From Pelagibacteraceae bacterium AG-339-N18 (GTDB lineage: Bacteria; Pseudomonadota; Alphaproteobacteria; Pelagibacterales; Pelagibacteraceae): DNA of 19,319 nucleotides. The stretch spans positions 1-19,319 of the forward strand of contig QCAD01000008.1 in NCBI GenBank assembly GCA_003282055.1, written 5' to 3'. Below the pieces are notes generated by a model that had not been told where the DNA came from, did not search any database, and saw only the letters and a program-made list of their open reading frames with translations. The position numbers were made by a program, and so were the translations under genes. Shown here in pieces: positions 1-11,049 of this stretch. Positions within the stretch are counted from its first letter, which is position 1. Every line of letters begins with the position of its first letter.

Positions 1-860
<860 letters not shown>

Positions 861-878
861 AATTTAGTTCCAAATTGG

Positions 879-911
879 GTTTAAATTGCTATTTTATTTT
901 GCAATCTAAAC
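879..911 (+). promoter_or_regulatory. Imperfect stem-loop between ilvC and leuA
   Basis: An 11-base stem (879-889 with 901-911, one A-C mismatch) encloses an 11-base AT-only loop. It starts 18 bases after the ilvC stop. No T-run follows directly, so a strong intrinsic terminator is unlikely. It could be a weak terminator, an mRNA 3'-end stabiliser or chance in AT-rich DNA. Confidence 0.35.
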
Positions 912-926
912 GATAGGTTGTATATT
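899..926 (+). promoter_or_regulatory. Candidate leuA promoter
   Basis: TTGCAA (899-904, 4 of 6 to the -35 consensus) and TATATT (921-926, 5 of 6 to the -10 consensus) are separated by 16 bases in the 82-base ilvC-leuA gap. Transcription would start near 933, giving a leader of only about 10 bases before the leuA ATG. No strong Shine-Dalgarno precedes leuA, which fits a short leader. In DNA this AT-rich such matches arise by chance, so the call is tentative. Confidence 0.3.
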
Positions 927-942
927 TTAACATTAAAATTTT

Positions 943-3554
<2,612 letters not shown>

Positions 3555-3559
3555 GAAAG

Positions 3560-4780
3560 ATGGCCGAAAGCAGAGATGACTTTATAATAGCAATTAGATC
3601 TGCATTTTTAAATAAAAGTACAAAACAAAAATTTTCTTTATTAACTTTAGTTTTTTTTTCAATTGTTATCATTGTTTTATCTAGTTTTAATTTCAAGGCG
3701 ATAATTTTAACAAAGTCAGTAATAAAAGAAATTGTCTATCGATCTTCATTTATAGTTTCGATTCCAGAAAATTTTATCAAATCTTCTTATTTTAATTTGA
3801 ATGAATACACATCATTTTATAAAAAATATAAACAAACCAAAGAGGAATTAGATCAATTAAAATCTGAAAATATTTCAACAAAAATTATTAAAAGTGAAAA
3901 TAATGAACTCAAAAGTCTTATTGATGGTTATACCATTACTTCTAATAAGATTTTAGCAAAGGTAATTGTTGATCACGAGAGTCCTTTTTTAAGATCAATT
4001 ATTATCAATAAAGGCAGTAAGGAAAAAATAAAGATTGGAACAAATATTTATGATCGAAACTATCTTGTAGGACGGGTTATCGAAGTAAATTATACAAATT
4101 CAAGAGTATTGTTATTAACTGATTTAAATTCAAATATTCCTGTTTCTATTACACCCGGAAATGTTCAAGCAATTGTTGTTGGTAATGGAGATAAAAAAGG
4201 TGAAATTAAATATATTAAAAATGATCTTATAAACAAAATCGATGATCAAGGAATTGCATATACTTCAGGAACTGGCTCAATTTTCAAAAGTGGAATTCCT
4301 GTTGGAACAATTGATTTAAAAGATGAAAATGAAAAAATTTTGATCAACTTTTATAGTGATTTTAGTCAATTAAAATATGTTTTTGCAGAGATTGATGATT
4401 TAATCCCCACATCTGTTGCAACTGAGGAAAATGATCAAACACAAGTCTCTTCAAATACTGAGCAAATAAAATTAGACTTAATAAGTGATGAATTGCAAAT
4501 TTTAGAAGATAGTAACACCAAATTTTTAGAGGAAAATAAAGAATTAAATACTTTAACTAACGATTTAACTAAACAAATTGAGATATTAAAGTCAGAAAAT
4601 GAGCTTCAAAAAAGTGTTATTCAACAGCATAATTTAGATCAAGAGGAGCTAGAATTTTTAAGATTAAACTTAATCTATAGCTCAAAATGTCAATCTAAAA
4701 AACTCTTTAGCACTGGTTTTAAAGTAGGCACCGAAAAATATAAAGAATGTATAATGCGAAAAGGAAAGAAAAGTGATTAG
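3560..4780 (+). CDS. mreC: Cell shape protein MreC with long C-terminal coiled-coil tail (left-arm copy)
   Basis: MreC is the periplasmic scaffold of the elongasome, anchored in the inner membrane and binding MreD, MreB and PBP2. One membrane segment lies at about 25-48, after a basic cytoplasmic N-terminus. A coiled coil follows at about 85-121, then the double beta-barrel core (about 130-280) with the family motif SGTGSIFKSGIPVG at 236-249. At 406 residues it exceeds common MreC lengths (about 280-370). The extra part (283-406) has a Thr/Asn/Gln-rich linker, a second charged coiled coil (about 302-370) and a tail with two cysteines, C377 and C397. A nine-T run (3651-3659) lies in the membrane-segment codons. 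mreD begins 8 bases before this gene's stop. Confidence 0.95.
   Translation: MAESRDDFIIAIRSAFLNKSTKQKFSLLTLVFFSIVIIVLSSFNFKAIILTKSVIKEIVYRSSFIVSIPENFIKSSYFNLNEYTSFYKKYKQTKEELDQLKSENISTKIIKSENNELKSLIDGYTITSNKILAKVIVDHESPFLRSIIINKGSKEKIKIGTNIYDRNYLVGRVIEVNYTNSRVLLLTDLNSNIPVSITPGNVQAIVVGNGDKKGEIKYIKNDLINKIDDQGIAYTSGTGSIFKSGIPVGTIDLKDENEKILINFYSDFSQLKYVFAEIDDLIPTSVATEENDQTQVSSNTEQIKLDLISDELQILEDSNTKFLEENKELNTLTNDLTKQIEILKSENELQKSVIQQHNLDQEELEFLRLNLIYSSKCQSKKLFSTGFKVGTEKYKECIMRKGKKSD
4761..4766 (+). promoter_or_regulatory. Ribosome binding site deciding the GTG start of mreD
   Basis: AAGGAA inside the last mreC codons lies 6 bases before GTG at 4773. No ATG is suitably placed, so it supports GTG as the mreD start. 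Confidence 0.65.
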
Positions 4781-5279
4781 ATTTCAAAAGAAAAATTTAT
4801 TTTATAAATTATATACTTGGTTACCAATTCTTGCTTTATTCATATCTGTGTTTAATGAATTTGATTTTAATTATTTAAACATTGATTACTTTTCATTTAA
4901 TTTTCCATTTATATTAATTTTTTATTTTTCTTTAAAAGCATACCAGCGATTTGATTACTTTTTAGTTTTTTTAGCAGGGTTATTTAATGATACTGTTGTT
5001 GGTTTACCCTTAGGCATAAGTTCTATGTCATATATGTTAATTTGTATATTTGCCACTTACCTTAGAAATATAACAATTAGTCCAAATTTAATAAAAGATT
5101 GGTTCTATTTTTTGTTTATCATTAGTTTGATAAATTCAATCAATTTTTCAGTTTTATTTTTGTTTTTTTCTTATGAATTGGATATTACACTTTTCATTGT
5201 AAATAATTTTTTTACGTTTTTATTTTATATAATATTTTCAATTTTTTTTAAGAGGTATTTAAAAAGCTTAGATGATTAA
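4773..5279 (+). CDS. mreD: Rod shape-determining membrane protein MreD (left-arm copy)
   Basis: MreD is a small polytopic inner-membrane protein that partners MreC in the elongasome. This 168-residue product is very hydrophobic and rich in Phe and Ile, with about five or six membrane segments (near 14-28, 41-57, 62-78, 80-97, 110-133 and 138-159). The conserved family patch GLFNDTVVGLPLG lies at 69-81. It starts with GTG, overlaps the mreC stop by 8 bases, and its own end overlaps the mrdA start by 8 bases, so translation is likely coupled. Sequence similarity within MreD is weak; the call rests on the patch, topology and position. An identical copy is at 14041-14547. Confidence 0.92.
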   Translation: MIRFQKKNLFYKLYTWLPILALFISVFNEFDFNYLNIDYFSFNFPFILIFYFSLKAYQRFDYFLVFLAGLFNDTVVGLPLGISSMSYMLICIFATYLRNITISPNLIKDWFYFLFIISLINSINFSVLFLFFSYELDITLFIVNNFFTFLFYIIFSIFFKRYLKSLDD

Positions 5280-5814
5280 TATAAGTGACAGTGCAACTAA
5301 GTTAAATTCATTAAATCGAAGAATGTTTATTCTTGCGACAGCTAAAATTATTATTCTAGGTGGAATAGTTAGTAGATTATTTTTTTTACAAGTTAAAGAG
5401 AATAAAAAATACTTAACACTATCTGATAAAAATAGAATTCGAGAATGGAAATTACCACCTATCAGAGGAGAATTTCAAGACTATTTTGGAAACACAATTG
5501 CCGGAAACTTTGAGGCTTACCAACTTCATATAATACCAGAGGAGGTGGAGGATTTTAGATATGTAATTTATCGTGTGAAAGAATTATTGGAATTAAGCGA
5601 AAAACAATTTAAAAAAATTGTAAAAAAAAAGAATGAAATAAAACCTTGGGAAACATTAATTGTAGCAGATAATTTAAGTTGGGAAAAATTTTCTAAAATT
5701 AATAATCACCTTTATGATCTTAATGGTGTTAAACCAGTAATTTCAATATCAAGAGATTACCCGTATAAAGAAAATTTCACTCATGTTTTTGGATCAATTT
5801 ATCTCTCATATTAG
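5272..5814 (+). pseudogene. mrdA: Truncated penicillin-binding protein 2, chimeric end
   Basis: The first 172 codons match the full gene at 12174-14048: a short cytoplasmic tail, a membrane anchor (about 18-40) and the start of the non-catalytic pedestal. Identity stops after base 5789, and eight unrelated codons (FGSIYLSY) lead to TAG at 5814. Those codons are antisense sequence of the beta-barrel gene on the opposite strand. The whole transpeptidase domain is missing, so the product could not crosslink peptidoglycan. I regard it as an artefact of the fold-back junction and not as a natural gene remnant. Confidence 0.93.
5781..5794. other. Inversion breakpoint with microhomology
   Basis: The left sequence leaves the mirror of the right arm at 5790. 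Around it, the left reads tcatgttttTggat and the native mrdA strand reads tcatgttttGggat: 13 of 14 bases agree, then the sequences diverge fully. Such a short match is what a 3' end needs to anneal and prime on a new template. The joined partners are mrdA codon 173 and the 3' part of the beta-barrel gene, which run toward each other. Confidence 0.85.
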
Positions 5815-6577
5815 CCTTTTCAAAAGCAACATTTGAAATAAATCCATCTTGTAAGTTTGGTTTATTTTCAGGTGGCGGGTACCTTAAGGACACTTTAAAA
5901 TCTGTCTCATCATCGACACCTGTTGTATCAGAAAAATCTTGAGTAATATCAAATTGTAAAGTTGGGGTTAAATTCATTTCTAAAGATATTTTATTACCCT
6001 CTGTATCATTAGAAGCTTTAATATTTTCAAAATAATAATTTTGAATGTTTAAGGTCGACCATGGCATATATGGCATTTGAGTTGCTAAATTTAATTGATA
6101 ACCAGATAATACTTCCTCATTCACACCACCTACTTTTTCTTTGCCTGATATAGCTTCATAAAAATTTGCATTAAGATCCAGTATTTTACCTTTTGCCTCT
6201 AATCCTAAACTAGCTCTCATATGTCCTTCAGACTCAATATCTATAAATGCATTGGCTCCATACATAAAAGAATTGTCATCACTTAATTCTCTATAACCAT
6301 AACCAAAATTTGTTATCAATCTATCTTTGTTATTTGTCTCTTGAGTATGCAAGCTCATCTGAATAAATCTATTAGAATTATCAGTCTTATCTAAACTTCT
6401 GTTAGTTAATATTTCTATATCTGGATTATCTTCTTCATGAACTTGAATAGATACTTCAGTCAGACCATCTCCTGGAATTAATTCATCAAATAAATTTGAC
6501 AATTTCTGAGAAATATTTTCTGCATTAGCGTTAAAAGCAATTAAACAAGAAATAATTATACTTGGCAAAATTTTCAT
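5790..6577 (-). CDS. Inverse-autotransporter (intimin/invasin-type) beta-barrel protein, C-terminus cut
   Basis: The predicted precursor starts with a Sec signal peptide (residues 1-19, likely cleaved after NANA). A short periplasmic stretch is followed from about 68 by alternating strands resembling the inverse autotransporter beta-domain: NFGYGYREL (90-98), MYGANAFIDIE (105-115), GHMRASLGLEAKG (118-130) and YQLNLATQMPYMPW (160-173), ending with SLRYPP (230-235). These resemble the family's GxGxR, GxNxFxD and HxRxGxGxE pattern. The product would sit in the outer membrane. Residues after 262 come from the junction (frame closes at 5777), so the native end, and any exported passenger domain, is unknown. 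It lies 71 bases downstream of msrB on the same strand. Its adhesin or anchoring role is inferred. Confidence 0.75.
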
Positions 6578-6648
6578 TGATTTAAACTAACAAAAAAAAT
6601 TATAATTTAAACAAAAATTATTAATAAAACCTAATTAAGATTTAATAT

Positions 6649-7017
6649 CTATTTTGGTTTAAAAACTAAACATACACCGTTATTACAGTATCTTTTCCCA
6701 GTCGGTTCAGGGCCATCCCCAAAAATGTGACCATGATGACCACCACAATTTTTACAATGGTATTCTGTTCTAGCATAACCTATGTGATGATCTGTTTTTG
6801 TATCAAAAACATCTGGTAAAGATTCGTAAAATGAAGGCCAACCAGAACCACTTTCATATTTTGTTTTTGAGTCAAAGAGTTTTATATCACAATTTGCGCA
6901 ATGATAACTTCCATCTCTTTTTTCGTTATTTAATTCACTGCTACCTGGTCGTTCGGTCCCCTCTTCAAACATGACTAACTTTTGTTCTGCTGAAAGGTTA
7001 GGATTCTTCTTTTTCAT
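6649..7017 (-). CDS. msrB: Peptide-methionine (R)-S-oxide reductase
   Basis: MsrB reduces the R-epimer of methionine sulfoxide in oxidised proteins, usually recharged by thioredoxin. The 122-residue protein is a compact single domain. Zinc ligands are the CxxC pairs C40/C43 and C88/C91. GWPSF (59-63), HHGHIFGDGP (94-103) and RYCNNGVCLVF (109-119) are hallmark motifs, with C111 as the catalytic cysteine; C116 is a possible resolving cysteine. No signal peptide is seen, so it acts in the cytosol. The ATG comes 4 bases after the deacetylase stop, implying one transcript. No MsrA is fused or adjacent. Confidence 0.96.
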   Translation of the reverse strand: MKKKNPNLSAEQKLVMFEEGTERPGSSELNNEKRDGSYHCANCDIKLFDSKTKYESGSGWPSFYESLPDVFDTKTDHHIGYARTEYHCKNCGGHHGHIFGDGPEPTGKRYCNNGVCLVFKPK

Positions 7018-7021
7018 AAAA

Positions 7022-7915
7022 TTAAATTAGTTTAGCACATGAGCTATGTAAAAAAGAGTGTAATTCAACAAGTTTTTTGGGATCATTATTATAACCACCC
7101 CCAAGAACACCACAAAGTGGAATATTTTTAGAAAAAAAATTTTGTGTTACTAGTTCATCTCTTTTCTTAATACCTTCATCTGAAATCTTTAATCTACCTA
7201 GCCGATCATTAAAATGGATGTCAACTCCTGCAATATAAAAAACAAAATCAAAATTTTCTTGATTTAATTTATTTAAATGTGATTTTAATATTTCTAGATA
7301 TTCTTTATCCTCAAGATCATTTTCAAGCTCCACATCACAGTCACTAATTGATTTTTTTGCAGGATAATTAGATTTTGAATGCATGCTAAAAGTAAAAACA
7401 TTCCTGTTATCTTTAAATATTTCAGAATTTCCATTACCCTGATGAACATCTAAGTCTAAAATTAAAATTTTTCCAATTAATCCTTTTTCCAATAAATATT
7501 TTGACGCCACGGCTACATCATTGAAAACACAATAACCTGCTCCACCATTATAATTTGCATGATGACTGCCTCCAGCAGTATTGCAAGCTATACCATTACT
7601 AATTGCCAACTTAGAGGCCAACACTGTGCCACCGGTTGCAACATAAGACCTTTTAATAACACTGTCTACTAATGGAAAGCCTATTTTTTTTACTCCATTC
7701 TTATCCAAAGTTTTATTTCTAATATCCTTGATATATTTTTCAGAATGTGCTCTCAGCAAGGTTTCTTGAGAGCACGGATAGGGCTCATAAAATTTTTTTA
7801 CTATTTTTTTTTCAATCAAATAATTTGCTAAATCACCAAATTTGTTTATTGGAAATTTATGGTCATCACCAATCTTTGCAAAATAATCCTTATGATTGAC
7901 AACTGGTAGTTCCAT
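7022..7915 (-). CDS. Histone deacetylase-family amidohydrolase, HDAC11-like (class IV)
   Basis: Zn-dependent deacylases of this fold remove acyl groups from lysine or small amines. The paired catalytic histidines are H118/H119 (GGSHHA), the zinc ligands D156 and H158 (DLDVHQGNG) and D232 (AGVDIH), and the transition-state tyrosine is probably Y275 (GGGY). Several stretches resemble human HDAC11, notably DRLGRLKIS (237-245) followed by GIKKRDELV (248-256), and the YLEILKSHL region, placing it in class IV rather than with acetoin-utilisation or polyamine deacetylases. This is from memory of the family, not an alignment. At 297 residues it is a bare catalytic domain without a signal peptide. It starts 2 bases after the dehydrogenase stop. 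The bacterial substrate is unknown; a free acylated metabolite or acyl-lysine is possible. Confidence 0.88.
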   Translation of the reverse strand: MELPVVNHKDYFAKIGDDHKFPINKFGDLANYLIEKKIVKKFYEPYPCSQETLLRAHSEKYIKDIRNKTLDKNGVKKIGFPLVDSVIKRSYVATGGTVLASKLAISNGIACNTAGGSHHANYNGGAGYCVFNDVAVASKYLLEKGLIGKILILDLDVHQGNGNSEIFKDNRNVFTFSMHSKSNYPAKKSISDCDVELENDLEDKEYLEILKSHLNKLNQENFDFVFYIAGVDIHFNDRLGRLKISDEGIKKRDELVTQNFFSKNIPLCGVLGGGYNNDPKKLVELHSFLHSSCAKLI

Positions 7916-7917
7916 AA

Positions 7918-8868
7918 TTATTCAATAACACGAATTGGTTTTCCGTTTACACACGCCTCAAGAGACTCAATCATTTGACTATAATAAATGTGATAATTTT
8001 CAGCCGTGACATATCCGATGTGAGGCGTCAATAATACATTAGGCAAAAATCTTAATTTATTATTTTCAGGTAAAGGTTCTTTTTCATAAACATCTAATCC
8101 AGCTCCAGCAATTTCATTAGTTGATAATGCAATAATCAAATCATCTTCACTAACTATTGTGCCTCTAGAGGTGTTGATAAGAAATGCTGTTTTTTTCATT
8201 TTATCCATTTCCTTCAATGTAATACAATTTTTATATCTCTCGCCACCTTGAACGTGAATAGAAATGAAGTCAGAGTTTTTTACTAAATCTTCTTTACTAG
8301 AAGGTAAAACATTTAATTCTTTACATGTGTCCAAATTTAAATTTTCACTCCATGCCATCACTTGCATGCCAAACGCTTTACCAATTTTTGCAACTTGAGA
8401 TCCAACTTTACCAAGACCAATTAAACCAAGAATTTTACCTTTAAGCTCCACTCCAACAGTAGTTTGCCAATACCCTTGGTACATATTATCTATTTCTTCT
8501 TTAAGGTTTCTAGCCAATCCAAGTATTAAAGCCCAAGTTAATTCAGGCGTTGGATTAAGATTGCTATCGGTACCACTTATAATTATCTTTTTTTTTTTTG
8601 CAGTTTCAAGATCAATTGATTTGTTTCTTAATCCGCTAGTAATTATAAATTTTAACTTAGTCAAATTTTCTAATAAATTTTTTGTAATTGGAGTTCTTTC
8701 TCTCATGATCAATAAAGCCTCAAAGTCAGCTAGTTTATCAAGAGCATCAGCTTCATCTTCAAATGGCTCACTAAATATTTTAATTTCGTATTTCCCTGCT
8801 AGTTTTTCAAGATCAACGAATTGTTGAGAAACATTTTGATAATCGTCTAGAATTGCAACTTTAAGCAT
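7918..8868 (-). CDS. D-isomer-specific 2-hydroxyacid dehydrogenase
   Basis: This family interconverts 2-keto acids and D-2-hydroxy acids with NAD(P)H in the cytosol. The 316-residue protein has the usual catalytic/NAD/catalytic split. The Rossmann motif GLGKVG is at 151-156, and the catalytic triad is R235 (NTSRG), E264 (YEKEP) and H283 (TPHIG). The N-terminal LDDYQN start is typical of an alphaproteobacterial branch annotated only to family level. Specific substrate (glyoxylate, hydroxypyruvate, phosphoglycerate or other) cannot be read; at this length an ACT regulatory domain of SerA is absent. The gene overlaps the end of the EamA gene by 8 bases. A 12-base T run (8588-8599) encodes Lys codons 91-94. 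Confidence 0.93.
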   Translation of the reverse strand: MLKVAILDDYQNVSQQFVDLEKLAGKYEIKIFSEPFEDEADALDKLADFEALLIMRERTPITKNLLENLTKLKFIITSGLRNKSIDLETAKKKKIIISGTDSNLNPTPELTWALILGLARNLKEEIDNMYQGYWQTTVGVELKGKILGLIGLGKVGSQVAKIGKAFGMQVMAWSENLNLDTCKELNVLPSSKEDLVKNSDFISIHVQGGERYKNCITLKEMDKMKKTAFLINTSRGTIVSEDDLIIALSTNEIAGAGLDVYEKEPLPENNKLRFLPNVLLTPHIGYVTAENYHIYYSQMIESLEACVNGKPIRVIE

Positions 8869-9754
8869 TTTTTATTTCCTTATTTGATAAAAATAAACCT
8901 AATATAATTAAAATTGCACCAATCAAGTGAAAAAATTGAAATTGTTCATTATAAAAGAATATTGCCATTATTGTGCTGAATAATGGAATTAAAGATAAAA
9001 ATATACCCGCTCTATTTGCTCCAATGATAGAAACGGCCCCAGCCCAACAATAATAAGATCCAATACTTGGAAATATTGCGAAATAAACCAAAATATAAAA
9101 AAGATTACCACTTATCTCAATGACTTTTCCCTGTGCTATATCTAAAATAAATAGTGGCAAAAGAAAAATTAACCCAAATGAACAAATTATGTGGACAAGA
9201 GTAAGTAAAGAGATTTTAAAAGTTCTTTTTTTCAAATACGCTGAATATATTCCCCAAGCAATTATTGCTCCAACCATAAATAAATCTCCTTTATTAAAAT
9301 TTAAGGTAAGCAAAATATTAAGATCAAGTCTCGTAATAATAGCTAGAATTCCAAACACTGAGATTAATAATCCAGATATTTGAAAAATATTTGTTTTCTC
9401 AATTTTTAATAAAAAACAAACTAAAATTATTGTTACAGGTATTGCAGTATTAAAAAGTGATGCATTGATTACCTGAGTATAATTTAAAGCATTGTAAGTG
9501 AATGAAGTAAATATACACACACTAGTAGAGCCCAGAATAAAGAATAATGATGAATTACTTGTAATTTGATTCTTTAGTTTTAAAATTTCTTTGTAGGTGA
9601 AAGGAAATAATATTATCCATACTAGGCACCATCTTAAAAATGCAAGTGAGTTTGGAGGTATATTTTCTAAATAAGCAAACTTTCCTAAAGTAAAGTTTCC
9701 TGCCCAAAATAATGTAGCAAATACCAGCATTAAATATGCTTTGGTATTTTGCAT
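8861..9754 (-). CDS. EamA/DMT-family transporter
   Basis: Drug/metabolite transporter superfamily proteins with two EamA repeats usually export amino acids, their derivatives or other small metabolites across the inner membrane. This 297-residue product has the standard length and about ten membrane segments as two similar five-helix halves (about 6-145 and 156-290). ATLFWAGNFTLGK (13-25) near the start and the matching AWGIYSAYLKKR (166-177) opening the second half are typical of the repeat. The C-terminal helix NKEIKNA ends in the cytosol. It starts 3 bases after the dadA-like gene, suggesting that substrate and oxidation product may be related, but the cargo cannot be deduced. Confidence 0.93.
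   Translation of the reverse strand: MQNTKAYLMLVFATLFWAGNFTLGKFAYLENIPPNSLAFLRWCLVWIILFPFTYKEILKLKNQITSNSSLFFILGSTSVCIFTSFTYNALNYTQVINASLFNTAIPVTIILVCFLLKIEKTNIFQISGLLISVFGILAIITRLDLNILLTLNFNKGDLFMVGAIIAWGIYSAYLKKRTFKISLLTLVHIICSFGLIFLLPLFILDIAQGKVIEISGNLFYILVYFAIFPSIGSYYCWAGAVSIIGANRAGIFLSLIPLFSTIMAIFFYNEQFQFFHLIGAILIILGLFLSNKEIKNA
8876..8881 (-). promoter_or_regulatory. Ribosome binding site for the 2-hydroxyacid dehydrogenase
   Basis: AAGGAA on the minus strand lies 7 bases before the ATG (8868-8866), inside the 3' end of the EamA gene. It supports this start and the 8-base overlap. The neighbouring starts of the deacetylase, msrB and the dadA-like gene lack a comparable site. Confidence 0.55.
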
Positions 9755-9757
9755 AAA

Positions 9758-10999
9758 TCAATTAAATCTAGCTGAGCTATAAGGATCTAGGTTTAAATTT
9801 GTATTTTCTTTAGCTATCATTCCAGAAACAATTTTCCCAGATATTGGGCCTAATGTCCATCCCAAATGATGGTGCCCAAAACAATAAAAAACATTTTTAT
9901 GATTTTTTGATGGACCCATTACTGGTAAAAAATCTGGTAAAGTTGGTCTAAATCCTAACCACTCATCTTCATGATCAGGTAGATCTCCGAGCATATATTT
10001 AGCATTATTAATTAAATTATTTATACGAGATTTTGAAAGAGGGTTCTTCAAGCCACCAAATTCTACTGTTCCAACTACTCTTAGTCCCTGTTCCATTGGG
10101 GTAATTCCAAAACCTCTATTGGAAAAAATTACTGGTCTTTGTAAAAGGTGATCACAGTTTTTAAAATGCACATGATAACCACGTTCAGTATCTAAAGGAA
10201 TTTTTTCATTTAAATTATCAGTTAATTTTTTCGAAAATGCTCCGCAAGCTATAACTACTTTATCAAATATAAATTTTTCTGTTTCAGACTTTAATATTGG
10301 TTGTTGTTCCTTAAATTCTATATTCTGAATATCAAGTTTTTGAAACTTTCCACCTTTTTTTAAAAATAATTCAAAAAATTTCAAGAGTATCTTTTTCGGG
10401 TTCCTAGCATGTCTAGCGTGTGGATAATATACACCTGCGTGATAAAAGGGTTTCAAATTAGGTTCAAGATCATGAATTTCTTTTTTATTTACAAGCTGTT
10501 GATGAACTCCTAATTCATTCCTTACATTTATTTCTAATTCTCTGCTCTTTAAGTCTTTATCAGTCCAAACATAAAGTATACCTTTGTTTTCTACTAAGCC
10601 ATCAAGATCAATTTCATCAAATAATTCGTCGTATGCAGGTAATGCTAAGTCTAAGATTTGGTGCATATTTTTTGCGGTATGCATCATTTTATTTTTAGAT
10701 GTATTTAATATAAATTTTATGAACCAAGGAATCATTTTTGGAATATAATTCCATTTGAGTGCTAGTGGTCCTGTTGAGCTTAATAACATAGATGGCACAT
10801 CTGTTAAAACATCAGTTCTATTCAAAGACAATGAAGCGTAAGGCGAGAAATGACCAGCATTTCCATATGATGCTGCTGGGCTACCAGGATTATCTTTATC
10901 AAAAATGGTTACTTCAAAACCTTTTTTTTGTAAAAATAATGCATTAGAAATACCCTGAATACCAGCTCCTACTATTCCAACTTTAGATTTGTTATTCAT
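9758..10999 (-). CDS. DadA-like FAD-dependent D-amino-acid dehydrogenase (DAO family)
   Basis: DAO-family flavoproteins oxidise amino acids to imino/keto acids; the DadA branch acts on D-amino acids and passes electrons to the respiratory chain. The 413-residue length matches DadA (about 410-430). The FAD-binding Rossmann motif GAGIQG lies at 11-16 with the ribose-binding acid D34 (TIFD). ASYGNAGHFSP (43-53) and the C-terminal FGHHHLGWTLGP (374-385) are characteristic. Specificity is uncertain: D-alanine, D-hydroxyproline and others are oxidised by close relatives, so no gene symbol is given. It starts 50 bases after rodA, close to cell-wall genes that release D-amino acids, which is suggestive only. 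Confidence 0.88.
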   Translation of the reverse strand: MNNKSKVGIVGAGIQGISNALFLQKKGFEVTIFDKDNPGSPAASYGNAGHFSPYASLSLNRTDVLTDVPSMLLSSTGPLALKWNYIPKMIPWFIKFILNTSKNKMMHTAKNMHQILDLALPAYDELFDEIDLDGLVENKGILYVWTDKDLKSRELEINVRNELGVHQQLVNKKEIHDLEPNLKPFYHAGVYYPHARHARNPKKILLKFFELFLKKGGKFQKLDIQNIEFKEQQPILKSETEKFIFDKVVIACGAFSKKLTDNLNEKIPLDTERGYHVHFKNCDHLLQRPVIFSNRGFGITPMEQGLRVVGTVEFGGLKNPLSKSRINNLINNAKYMLGDLPDHEDEWLGFRPTLPDFLPVMGPSKNHKNVFYCFGHHHLGWTLGPISGKIVSGMIAKENTNLNLDPYSSARFN

Positions 11000-11049
11000 A
11001 AACTAATTATATAATGAATTTTCAAATCTAATTAAGCGACAAATTATAC

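Noticed and set aside
3651..3659. Nine-T run in mreC as a phase-variation tract
   Set aside because: It encodes Phe-rich membrane-segment codons, is moderate in length for this base composition, and its identical length in both arms is uninformative because the arms are copies.
5272..5814. A natural short PBP2 paralogue or regulatory fragment
   Set aside because: It is identical to the full gene up to the breakpoint and then reads antisense of another gene; no independent evolution is visible.
6599..6604. Perfect minus-strand TATAAT ahead of the beta-barrel gene
   Set aside because: It sits in a self-complementary AAATTATAATTT stretch of nearly pure AT DNA, and the best -35 at 16-18 bases spacing matches only about 3 of 6 positions.
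8561..8827. 88-residue plus-strand frame over the 2-hydroxyacid dehydrogenase gene
   Set aside because: Shadow of a well-conserved gene with intact motifs; composition is that of an antisense frame.
9120..9383. 87-residue plus-strand frame in the EamA gene
   Set aside because: Antisense to a full-length ten-helix transporter; no domain recognised.
9555..9761. 68-residue minus-strand frame overlapping the EamA start
   Set aside because: Out-of-frame reading of the same strand as the transporter gene; the EamA frame has the recognisable membrane repeats.
11000..11049. Promoter or terminator between rodA and the dadA-like gene
   Set aside because: A TATAAT-like sequence is present, but no -35 at suitable spacing and no GC-containing stem with a T-run was found.
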